Below, piece by piece: positions 7,670-13,260 of a DNA stretch of 14,408 bases. The stretch comes from Spirochaetota bacterium. Lineage in GTDB: Bacteria > Spirochaetota > UBA4802 > UB4802. Location of the stretch: the NCBI GenBank assembly GCA_018399855.1, contig JAGYNX010000023.1, positions 1 to 14,408 on the forward strand, given 5' to 3'. Made by a program: the position numbers and the translations under genes. The notes below the pieces were generated by a model. The model was not told the DNA's origin. It saw only the letters and a list, made by a program, of their open reading frames with translations, and ran no database searches. Position 1 is the first letter of the stretch. Each line of letters starts with the position of its first letter.

Positions 7670-8239
7670 CTATTCCTTAATAAAGATCCAGGGCACCATG
7701 TTGGCCCATACTGTCACCGCGGTAGTAGATCCTTCGTTGACTATCTTGTGATGTCTTGGGCTGTCAAACTGTATACTGTCACCCTGCTCCATTATGTAAC
7801 GCTGGTCTTCTATTTCAACCACCAGCTCACCTTTCAGCAGGTAGCCGCATTCATATCCTTCATGCCGGTACATCATGTCACCCGTTGAGGCCCCGGGAGG
7901 AAACTCGATCAATATAACTTCCATATCTTTTGAACCCGGATTGAGCAGGCTGTAATGAACATTTCCCTGGGTTACCACCTTTCTATGGGTATTCTTCTTT
8001 ATAATAGGTGACTGGGTAAGCTTCTGTACATTATTTTCGAACATAACCCCAACCGGCACATCAAACACATCGGCGATGGACTTGAGGGTGCTGAGAGATG
8101 GGTTGGCCTTCCCCCTTTCGATCTGGCTTATAAGGCTGGGAGTAGTACCAATGGATTCTGCCAGCTGCTTCAGCGTAATTCCATGTCGTTTCCGGTAATA
8201 CTGTATTTTTTTACCCAGGTTTAAGATAAATTCTTGCAT
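7670..8239 (-). CDS. XRE-family transcriptional regulator with C-terminal cupin domain
   Basis: A 189-residue two-domain regulator. Residues 7-65 form a Cro/C1-type helix-turn-helix (YYRKRHGITLKQLAESIG, then TTPSLISQIERGKANPSL), ending in IADVFDVPVGVMF, typical of this class. Residues 100-178 form a cupin barrel with HEGYECGYLLKGELVVEI and EQGDSIQFDSPRHHKIVN. HTH-cupin proteins of this type (PuuR/SutR-like) usually repress small catabolic or transport operons and sense a small ligand in the cupin. No such target gene adjoins it, so its ligand cannot be inferred. It is transcribed in the same direction as mraZ but separated from it by about 230 bases containing the dcw promoter. No clear promoter was found: a TATACT just ahead of the ATG lacks a matching -35. 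The ribosome site is also weak. Confidence 0.9.
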   Translation of the reverse strand: MQEFILNLGKKIQYYRKRHGITLKQLAESIGTTPSLISQIERGKANPSLSTLKSIADVFDVPVGVMFENNVQKLTQSPIIKKNTHRKVVTQGNVHYSLLNPGSKDMEVILIEFPPGASTGDMMYRHEGYECGYLLKGELVVEIEDQRYIMEQGDSIQFDSPRHHKIVNEGSTTAVTVWANMVPWIFIKE

Positions 8240-8425
8240 ATCAGCACCAAGTATACGTTATCCATTGTATTTAATAAACACTACGATTGCCATTCTACAT
8301 AACAGTCCACATTAATGGTATATTGTTAAAAGTTAAAGGAAATTTCAATAAAAAAATGACATTTAAAACATTTATACAAAAAAAAGTATGTAAAATTATA
8401 GTGAACTGAAAGTGGAAATTTATCC

Positions 8426-8453
8426 TTGACAAAATTTCAACATGGAAAAGAAT
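8426..8453 (+). promoter_or_regulatory. Probable promoter of tRNA-Gly
   Basis: A perfect TTGACA (8426-8431) is followed by a 16-base spacer and AAGAAT (8448-8453, four of six matches to the -10 consensus). The predicted transcription start is just ahead of the tRNA at 8467. The surrounding stretch from 8240 is AT-rich with no coding signal. Confidence 0.6.
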
Positions 8454-8466
8454 GCTTAGCAGGTAA

Positions 8467-8537
8467 GCGGGTGTAGTTCAGTGGCAGAACTTCAGCCTTC
8501 CAAGCTGACTACGTGGGTTCGATTCCCATCACCCGCT
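8467..8537 (+). tRNA. tRNA-Gly, anticodon TCC
   Basis: A complete cloverleaf can be drawn. The acceptor stem is GCGGGTG (8467-8473) with CACCCGC (8530-8536), and the discriminator is T8537. The D arm is GTTC..GAAC (8476-8490). The anticodon stem is TCAGC/GCTGA (8492-8496, 8504-8508) around loop CTTCCAA, giving anticodon TCC at 8499-8501. The T stem is GTGGG/CCCAT around TTCGATT (8518-8524). The 3' CCA is not encoded, since CAT follows. It would read GGA and probably other GGN glycine codons. It has its own promoter upstream and a terminator immediately downstream, so it is a single-gene transcription unit. Confidence 0.97.
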
Positions 8538-8540
8538 CAT

Positions 8541-8569
8541 AAAAGCCCTGATGATGTCAGGGCTTTTTT
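8541..8569 (+). terminator. Intrinsic terminator after tRNA-Gly (shared with convergent gene)
   Basis: A perfect 11-bp stem, AAAAGCCCTGA (8541-8551) with TCAGGGCTTTT (8557-8567), encloses a 5-base loop and is followed by further T. Six T end it on the plus strand. On the minus strand only four T follow the stem, so it may work less well in that direction. The stop codon of the convergent gene (8559-8557) lies inside the stem. Confidence 0.88.
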
Positions 8570-10143
8570 ATGCCCTGGATTCCCTTTCCTATCCAATCTG
8601 CAACCAGTTTCACGACAGCATTGAACCCTTCAGTACCGGCATTCTGATTGCCAATAATATCACTGTCGCCAATAACCAGCAGGTTTGCATCAGCATATAC
8701 CAGGACTGGTGCTGAAATATCTGACGACTGGTACAGGGGCCTCCCTTCATTCTTTACCACAATACCGGGATGGGAAGTTTCACCCCATATCGAATCAGGA
8801 AGCATTGCCCTGTATACGAAGGTATTTTGTGACGCCCTGCCGGTTTCAACTTGCAACGCCCCCGCCCTGTGCAGCAATAATTTTTTTCCGGAAAATGGAA
8901 CACTGCAATCAAGGTATGATCCATCAATTCCACCGTCTGTCAGAAAACATGGCTCAACACGTATCCCGTATTCTTTATCCAGTGACCTGTATACATCATT
9001 CTCCCCGTCTGCCCCCATGGAAATAAGCCTGTGTCCCCACACGGTAAACTTCTGCGGTACCATGTATGATTCGGAAAAAAGAACCAGCCGCCTTCCTGTA
9101 AGATCTTCTTTCTTTAACGGCTTCAACGGTGCAGCTGCAACGAGAACATCCCCTTTAACCTCTTCAGTGTTTTTCCCTTTCATCTCTGAATACTCGTTAA
9201 GTCTGGAGAAAAATTTTTGAAGACCCGAAGGTGAGGAATCGATGCCTGTGCCCGATATCTCCCCGGCAAAACGAATAACAGTATCGTTGTTTTCCAATAT
9301 GCGGTTAGACGCGGAGGGCTCCAGCTTCTCCATCGTTGATGCAAGCAGCCACTCCACGCATGAAAGTATAAATTCCATGTTGTCTCCGGCACCGATACCA
9401 ATTATCCCATCAGCGTTCCACAGCATCTCGCTGTCGCCCAGCACCACCACTGCCCCTCTTCCGCGGCGAACCCCCATCGCTATGGGTACTGTATCACCCT
9501 CTCTATCCCCCTCCAAAAGAACAACCGTTTCGCCTTTGCCGGTAAAATCGATAGAGGCTGAAAGCATATGCAGAACATTCCCGAGACCGAATATAGAAGA
9601 GAATGACTCCTGGTTAAAAACAGAAACCCGGTTCATGTGAATGCTGTCCGGATCGATGGTGTTCCCCACGAAATCATCGTTTATCTTCAGTCCGAACTTC
9701 TGCAACAGGGGATTATGAAAATCTGAAGATTCAAACATGTTTTCATGTTCACCGATAACCATGAGCAGCCCGCCCTTCTCCACAAAATTCACCACGGCAG
9801 TTATTTCATCCGGCAGGTAACGCTGAAAACGTGCCACGCTCAGCACAAGTATTGTTTTCTCATAATGCCAGGTCTCTTCATGGGCCAGCACTTCATGGAG
9901 CGGACGTGAAAGGCATGAAACGGGAACACCCCGGTCAACAAGGGCACCGGCAAACGTTGAATAACCAAAATACCCGGTGTCCCATATACCCCATACGTTC
10001 TCATGTGATTCGTCATACAGTACATGTGCAGATCCTGGTGTATAAGGAGGGAAATCCAACCTGCTACCCGGCTTTAAGATCAGCCAGAGCAACAGCAGCA
10101 GGATAGCTGCGAGAAGCATGGCTGCAAGAATAACACGATTCAC
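8557..10143 (-). CDS. Membrane-anchored protein with two related DUF4350/GATase-like domains, function unknown
   Basis: A 528-residue protein starting with an uncleaved-looking hydrophobic anchor (4-24); the rest is probably extracytoplasmic. Residues about 38-270 resemble the class I amidotransferase-like fold of DUF4350/GldG-type proteins: strand ILVLSVARF, VNFVEKGGLLMVIGE (118-132), then RRGRGAVVVLGDSEMLWN (226-243) before a final helix. A second, related unit spans about 330-518: RRLVLFSES (351-359), then ANLLVIGDSDIIGNQN (486-501) before another helix. Both halves therefore end in a hydrophobic strand plus (L/I)GDS. No catalytic cysteine motif of true amidotransferases is evident, suggesting a binding or structural role. 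This is inferred by eye and not confirmed. The GTG start is supported by a strong GGAGGA site seven bases upstream. Adjacent genes give no functional link. Confidence 0.72.
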   Translation of the reverse strand: MNRVILAAMLLAAILLLLLWLILKPGSRLDFPPYTPGSAHVLYDESHENVWGIWDTGYFGYSTFAGALVDRGVPVSCLSRPLHEVLAHEETWHYEKTILVLSVARFQRYLPDEITAVVNFVEKGGLLMVIGEHENMFESSDFHNPLLQKFGLKINDDFVGNTIDPDSIHMNRVSVFNQESFSSIFGLGNVLHMLSASIDFTGKGETVVLLEGDREGDTVPIAMGVRRGRGAVVVLGDSEMLWNADGIIGIGAGDNMEFILSCVEWLLASTMEKLEPSASNRILENNDTVIRFAGEISGTGIDSSPSGLQKFFSRLNEYSEMKGKNTEEVKGDVLVAAAPLKPLKKEDLTGRRLVLFSESYMVPQKFTVWGHRLISMGADGENDVYRSLDKEYGIRVEPCFLTDGGIDGSYLDCSVPFSGKKLLLHRAGALQVETGRASQNTFVYRAMLPDSIWGETSHPGIVVKNEGRPLYQSSDISAPVLVYADANLLVIGDSDIIGNQNAGTEGFNAVVKLVADWIGKGIQGIKKP

Positions 10144-10176
10144 TGCAATCCTCCGGAAATTATTTAAGGTGAAGGC

Positions 10177-10204
10177 AGTATATCATCATAAAAAACCATG
10201 TCCA
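10177..10204 (-). promoter_or_regulatory. Probable promoter of the two-domain membrane protein gene
   Basis: Minus-strand TGGACA (10204-10199, five of six matches to -35) is separated by 16 bases from TATACT (10182-10177), which carries a TG extension one base upstream. The predicted start of transcription lies about 30 bases ahead of the GTG. The direct repeat described below begins about 30 bases upstream of this promoter. Confidence 0.55.
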
Positions 10205-10235
10205 TATGATTTTTTGGGTCTTTCCGGATTATTGG

Positions 10236-10340
10236 GATCAGTTCACTTCTCACGGCTCACTATTCACTAATCATCCGCGTTTATGCTTCGGCGTCGCTCA
10301 GCACGGCGTCGAGCGAAGCGGGCGGTTTCATGTATTTAAA
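10236..10340. repeat. Left copy of an 80-bp direct repeat, with a 25-base insertion
   Basis: The copy starts GATCAGTTCACTTCTC and ends GGTTTCATGTATTTAAA. It matches 10784-10863 at 79 of 80 positions (A10252 against C10800) once 25 bases at 10284-10308 are removed. The extra segment carries GGCGTCG twice (10290-10296, and again at 10305-10311 across its right end), and GCTTCG/CGAAGC can pair around it. No open reading frame is evident. Confidence 0.9.
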
Positions 10341-10376
10341 AATGTCATTCCCGATGGACCAACAATGTCATTCCCG
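10341..10376. repeat. Tandem partial copies of the element end (AATGTCATTCCCG)
   Basis: The 13-mer AATGTCATTCCCG occurs at 10341-10353 and again at 10364-10376, separated by ten bases. The second copy contains the outer end of the left 48-bp inverted-repeat arm; the first looks like a solo fragment of the same end directly after the 80-bp repeat. Confidence 0.8.
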
Positions 10377-10414
10377 TCCCCGCCTGCGTGGGGATAAACT
10401 GCGGCGGGAATCCA
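10367..10414. repeat. Left 48-bp inverted-repeat arm flanking the GIY-YIG gene
   Basis: It is the reverse complement of 10717-10764 at 46 of 48 positions, differing at 10377 and 10389. The arm is itself an imperfect palindrome: ATTCCCG (10370-10376) can pair with CGGGAAT (10405-10411), and inside it CCCCGC (10378-10383) with GTGGGG (10388-10393). This nested GC-rich hairpin pattern resembles REP-type elements. Confidence 0.92.
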
Positions 10415-10426
10415 GGAGTAAACAGC

Positions 10427-10711
10427 ATGCAGTATTATGTATATATCTTAGCCAGCAGAAAAAACGGTACGATGTACATCGGAGTTACCAGTAACCTGGT
10501 TAAAAGAATGTATGAGCATAAAGAAGGACTGCTGGAAGGTTTTACGAAAAAATATAAAGTGAAAGATCTTGTTTATTATGAACAGGCAAATGATGTTAAC
10601 GAAGCTATCATTCGTGAAAAGCAGTTGAAAAAGTGGAACCGCCAGTGGAAAATAAATCTAATAGAGAAAGAGAATCCCGGCTGGCTTGATCTATTTGACG
10701 GGTTGCTGTAA
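10427..10711 (+). CDS. GIY-YIG domain nuclease, small stand-alone type
   Basis: A 94-residue single-domain protein. Residues 3-6 (YYVY) supply the GIY-like strand and MYIGV (16-20) the YIG strand, followed by R27 and H31 (VKRMYEH), FTKKYKVKDLVYYE (39-52), the metal-binding glutamate E64 in AIIREKQLKKW (60-70), and LIEKENPGWLDL (78-89). This is the familiar short YhbQ/UPF0213-like or 'excinuclease C domain' protein; the natural role of such proteins is poorly known, and endonuclease activity is expected. An in-frame GTG at 10388 lies inside the left arm. The ATG at 10427 is preferred because AGGAG (10414-10418) is eight bases upstream and the family starts at MxxYVYIL. The gene is bracketed by inverted repeats. 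No promoter is obvious, so expression may depend on outside transcription. Confidence 0.93.
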   Translation: MQYYVYILASRKNGTMYIGVTSNLVKRMYEHKEGLLEGFTKKYKVKDLVYYEQANDVNEAIIREKQLKKWNRQWKINLIEKENPGWLDLFDGLL

Positions 10712-10716
10712 CAGAA

Positions 10717-10764
10717 TGGATTCCCGCCGCAGTTTATCCCCGCGCAGGCGGGGGCGGGAATGAC
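10717..10764. repeat. Right 48-bp inverted-repeat arm flanking the GIY-YIG gene
   Basis: Mirror copy of the left arm, starting TGGATTCCCGCC five bases after the nuclease stop codon. It folds around CCCCGC (10738-10743) and GCGGGG (10748-10753), with ATTCCCG and CGGGAAT outside. It could act as a 3' stem for the nuclease message, although no T run follows. Confidence 0.92.
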
Positions 10765-10783
10765 AGTGAGATGATGCGGGGAT

Positions 10784-10863
10784 GATCAGTTCACTTCTCC
10801 CGGCTCACTATTCACTAATCATCCGCGTTTATCGAGCGAAGCGGGCGGTTTCATGTATTTAAA
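10784..10863. repeat. Right copy of the 80-bp direct repeat
   Basis: Same orientation as 10236-10340 and identical except at C10800 and for the 25 bases missing after 10831. The two copies enclose the nuclease element and its flanks (10341-10783). Recombination between them would remove the element and leave one repeat. Confidence 0.9.
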
Positions 10864-11146
10864 GCCGTATGATATTATAAACTTTTTTGGATTGTTAATA
10901 ATGATTTATAGACATAAAATAAATTATGATGGTTTTTCCCAAAATTCCGGAATGAGCAAATTTTATCAAACCTCCTGTTACACTCAAGTCAAGAACCATT
11001 CAAACTATATAACTTAATTCTCTTCATCGATACACACGCAATTTCAGTGTTTCATATTACAAATAACAGTTGAATATTCCCGGGAATTCGGGAAGAGTGA
11101 GATAAGTTAACAGGCATACATTAAACATACTCCAGGATACAAGAAA
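10864..11146. other. AT-rich intergenic stretch without a gene
   Basis: No convincing reading frame, RNA or promoter was found. A 12-bp perfect palindrome ATTCCCGGGAAT lies at 11076-11087 about 60 bases ahead of the next gene; it could be an operator but has no supporting repeat. Together with the repeat arms before it, the gene-free span from 10712 is about 430 bases. Confidence 0.6.
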
Positions 11147-11779
11147 ATGAAAACAAAGATCCCCGACTCAACTCGTTCCAGGCATGAATACAAACGCAAG
11201 TTCAGCCTTCCCGAACTGTACATGACATACCTCTACGTACCACGGGCAATTGCCAAATTGATAGGTAACAAAATAAACGGGCTGGTAGAGAACCAGTTCA
11301 TCGAGCGGCTGCACCTGGCTGTCACCGAGGTGAACGGCTGTGCCGCCTGTTCGTATGCTCATACCAGGATGGCCCTGAACAAAGGCATGAGCAACGAAGA
11401 GATTACCGGCTTATTAAATGGCGATGATGCAATCATCAAACCAGAAGAGGCAAAGGCAATAATGTTTGCCCAGCACTTTGCTGACACCAGGGGATACCCC
11501 GACAGGGAAACTTACGATGAAATCGTACGCGAATACGGTGAAGAAAAAGCAGAAGTCATTCTTTCGGCTGTACAGCTGATGATGGTAGGAAACATGTACG
11601 GTATACCCTATAGCGCATTTATCTCACGTATAAAAGGAAGACCTTATAAGGACAGTTCAATAGTTTATGAAGTCTGGATGCTGACAGGCGGGGCGCTGTG
11701 CCTTCCGGTTGCACTTGTTCATTCGCTGCTGCGCTGGGTTGTGGGCAGATCGAACCAGCCAGCGTCTCTTCTTAAGTAG
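11147..11779 (+). CDS. Carboxymuconolactone decarboxylase (AhpD-like) family protein
   Basis: A 210-residue member of the CMD/AhpD superfamily. The motif E61-x3-C65-x2-C68-x3-H72 (EVNGCAACSYAH) is the redox site used by AhpD-type peroxidase reductases, and the long helices on either side fit the all-alpha fold. The protein is longer than the usual core of about 150 residues. It has a basic N-terminal extension and a hydrophobic C-terminal stretch (about 173-200) that could associate with membrane, which is unusual for a soluble antioxidant enzyme. A thiol-based peroxide or radical defence role is a family inference; the substrate is unknown. AGGA lies about ten bases before the ATG. It stands alone on the plus strand, convergent with the rhuM-like gene. 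Confidence 0.9.
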   Translation: MKTKIPDSTRSRHEYKRKFSLPELYMTYLYVPRAIAKLIGNKINGLVENQFIERLHLAVTEVNGCAACSYAHTRMALNKGMSNEEITGLLNGDDAIIKPEEAKAIMFAQHFADTRGYPDRETYDEIVREYGEEKAEVILSAVQLMMVGNMYGIPYSAFISRIKGRPYKDSSIVYEVWMLTGGALCLPVALVHSLLRWVVGRSNQPASLLK

Positions 11780-11820
11780 TAATCATATACGAGCATAATT
11801 CCCGGTTAATAGATATGGAA

Positions 11821-11840
11821 GGCTGATATTTTCATCAGTC
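11821..11840. terminator. Possible weak bidirectional terminator between convergent genes
   Basis: GGCTGAT (11821-11827) can pair with ATCAGTC (11834-11840) around a 6-base loop, one pair being G-T. No T run follows on either strand, so termination strength is doubtful. It lies exactly between the stop codons of two convergent genes. Confidence 0.3.
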
Positions 11841-12872
11841 TCATCCTTTATCCTTCTTGCCTATCAACTTTTTAATTTCCCTGTCGAAATCCGATTCAAA
11901 AAGCCTGTCTTGAATTGGACGGTATTTTTCATACTCGCTTTCGGCTTTAATTTTCGCTTCCAGCATAGACACTTTTCCCGAGTCAGTTAGCAACGGACAA
12001 TCTGCTAATTCAAGGAACTGCACCAGAAAAGCGTCCCAATCTTTCATGTTCATTACTCTTCTGTTGATTGCCCTGTTTTCCGCCATATCAAGATAAGCAG
12101 AAACAATTCTTTCAAGTTGTTTTAGATGCTCTTCATTGAGATAATTTTTGGCAACTGATACATCATTCTTTAAAATTTTGCCATCCGGTGCATGTTTCCA
12201 GGTTTTTAAACCCATATATATTTTTTCCGCATCCGCTTCATCATAAATAATTTCAGCTGCGGTTTTTCCTGTAATCGCCCAATGAAGTTTGTTTTGCACT
12301 GCCTCAAAAAACTGCTTAGTTATTTCTGATTTGCTGTCATAGTCGGCTGAGAGCGCATAAATATCAGTTATTTTTTGGTAAATCCTCCGTTCGCTGAGGC
12401 GGATTTCCCGAATCCGCTCCAGCATGTCTTCAAAATAATCTTCACCAAAATGCTTGATTTGTTTAAGTCGTTCATCATCCATGGCAAAGCCCTTGATGAT
12501 GTATTCATGCAATATCTGATTAGCCCATTTTCTAAACTCTATAGCCCGGTGAGAATTGACTTTAAATCCAACAGCTGTGATTGCCTGCAAATTATAAAAT
12601 TTTGAAGTGTATGTTTTGCCATCCTCAGCAGTATGTCGGAAATCCCGACATACTGAATTTTCTTCAAGCTCAGCATCTTTAAAAATATTACTAAGATGTT
12701 CTGTAATAGTAGAACGAGCTTTTTCAAACAGCTCAGCAATTTTTTTCTGTGTCAGCCACAGGGTTTCCTCATAAAAAAAGACATCAATATTAACTTTTCC
12801 CTGTGCTGTTTTAAAAACAACAAAGTTGCTGAATACCTGCAACTCATTTGACTTTGATTTTTCATCTGTCAT
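11841..12872 (-). CDS. rhuM: RhuM-family protein (virulence RhuM-like)
   Basis: A 343-residue protein of the RhuM family, named for a gene on Salmonella pathogenicity island 3; its biochemical function is not established. Residues 38-64 (LWLTQKKIAELFEKARSTI and on) look like a DNA-binding helix-turn-helix. They are followed by the family core YNLQAITAVGFKVNSHRAIEFR (93-114) with KWANQIL, then RIREIRLSERRIYQKITDIY (153-172). These proteins often lie on genomic islands near restriction or other defence genes, but none is seen here. The gene is visibly richer in A and T than the dcw genes, suggesting horizontal gain. It appears intact, with an ATG start, and stands alone. The ribosome site is not obvious. 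Confidence 0.9.
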   Translation of the reverse strand: MTDEKSKSNELQVFSNFVVFKTAQGKVNIDVFFYEETLWLTQKKIAELFEKARSTITEHLSNIFKDAELEENSVCRDFRHTAEDGKTYTSKFYNLQAITAVGFKVNSHRAIEFRKWANQILHEYIIKGFAMDDERLKQIKHFGEDYFEDMLERIREIRLSERRIYQKITDIYALSADYDSKSEITKQFFEAVQNKLHWAITGKTAAEIIYDEADAEKIYMGLKTWKHAPDGKILKNDVSVAKNYLNEEHLKQLERIVSAYLDMAENRAINRRVMNMKDWDAFLVQFLELADCPLLTDSGKVSMLEAKIKAESEYEKYRPIQDRLFESDFDREIKKLIGKKDKG

Positions 12873-13089
12873 CTTAATTCTACGATACCCGTAATTTTTG
12901 GATAATTCTTTCTTTTCTTATATGGACATTACAATATTCAAATGGAATACCTTTGTTTGAAAAAAAGAAGTATTTACAAACCGTTCCACTGAAAATCTTC
13001 GACATAATGTTTTGCTTTTTTCTGAAAATATACAGATAAAAGAGTAAATCAAATACTTTTTCATATAATAAGTACCCCCATGCTACCGA

Positions 13090-13109
13090 CGCCCGCTCGC
13101 GCACGGGCG
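13090..13109. repeat. GC-rich hairpin CGCCCG/CGGGCG
   Basis: CGCCCG (13090-13095) pairs with CGGGCG (13104-13109) around an 8-base loop. It lies at the compositional step and is followed within ten bases by the longer inverted repeat, giving two adjacent stem-loops. Confidence 0.5.
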
Positions 13110-13117
13110 GGTGAGTG

Positions 13118-13152
13118 CAGCTAACTTGTTTGTTATTCGGACAAGTTAGCTG
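13118..13152. repeat. 12-bp perfect inverted repeat with 11-base loop
   Basis: CAGCTAACTTGT (13118-13129) is exactly complementary to ACAAGTTAGCTG (13141-13152). No T run follows on either strand, so it is not a classic intrinsic terminator, although it lies just downstream of the minus-strand lipid-gene unit. It could be a processing stem, a protein-binding dyad, or the end of an element. Confidence 0.7.
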
Positions 13153-13161
13153 TAAGGGAGT

Positions 13162-13257
13162 TCACCTGCCCCGCTCATCAAGCAGGCGAACAGCCCTTTC
13201 AAAATTCTCACCGGTAACCGGTACGTGCCCCCTTCCCGGCTGTTGGATATAGTGCAC
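13162..13257 (-). CDS. Possible 31-residue small protein or gene remnant downstream of the DUF1295 gene
   Basis: A short frame starting at GTG 13257, four bases beyond the stop of the DUF1295 gene, with AAGAAGGG at ribosome-site distance inside the end of that gene. The product begins with HYIQQPGRGHVPVTG and ends in ENFERAVRLLDERGR, a sensible amphipathic helix rather than random translation. It may be a real small protein of the operon or the surviving tail of a larger gene. I recognise no family. Its short length keeps confidence low. Confidence 0.3.
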   Translation of the reverse strand: MHYIQQPGRGHVPVTGENFERAVRLLDERGR

Positions 13258-13260
13258 TTT

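Larger units (their letters stand above)
10367..10764 (+). mobile_element. Candidate small repeat element carrying a GIY-YIG nuclease gene
   Basis: A 398-bp unit formed by two 48-bp inverted arms and one gene that fills almost all the space between them: 12 bases after the left arm to its ATG, 5 bases from its stop to the right arm. It sits between two 80-bp direct repeats. The layout resembles a minimal transposable or REP-like unit, but no transposase is present and no target-site duplication is seen directly at the arm ends. Mobility is inferred, not shown. Confidence 0.5.
12873..13161. other. Non-coding gap with AT-rich part and hairpins
   Basis: From 12873 to about 13075 the sequence is very AT-rich, continuous in character with the rhuM-like gene. 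A minus-strand frame (12880-13104) is open but resembles nothing I recognise and lacks a ribosome site. The right part is abruptly GC-rich and holds a short GC hairpin and the long inverted repeat listed separately. The compositional step near 13080 may be the edge of an acquired segment. Confidence 0.5.

Noticed and set aside
10236..10863. CRISPR array
   Set aside because: Repeats are present but there are only two direct copies of 80 bases with a gene between them. There are no regular short repeats with spacers and no cas genes.
11076..11087. 12-bp palindrome ATTCCCGGGAAT ahead of the CMD-family gene
   Set aside because: A single short site with no clear promoter beside it. An operator role cannot be supported.
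12880..13104. 74-codon minus-strand frame upstream of the rhuM-like gene
   Set aside because: No ribosome site, low complexity in AT-rich sequence, no recognised motif, and its start lies in the GC hairpin region.
13118..13152. Integron attC site
   Set aside because: The ends AGCTAAC and GTTAGCT resemble attC core boxes but miss the RYYYAAC/GTTRRRY consensus at one position each. No inner boxes, integrase or cassette array is present.
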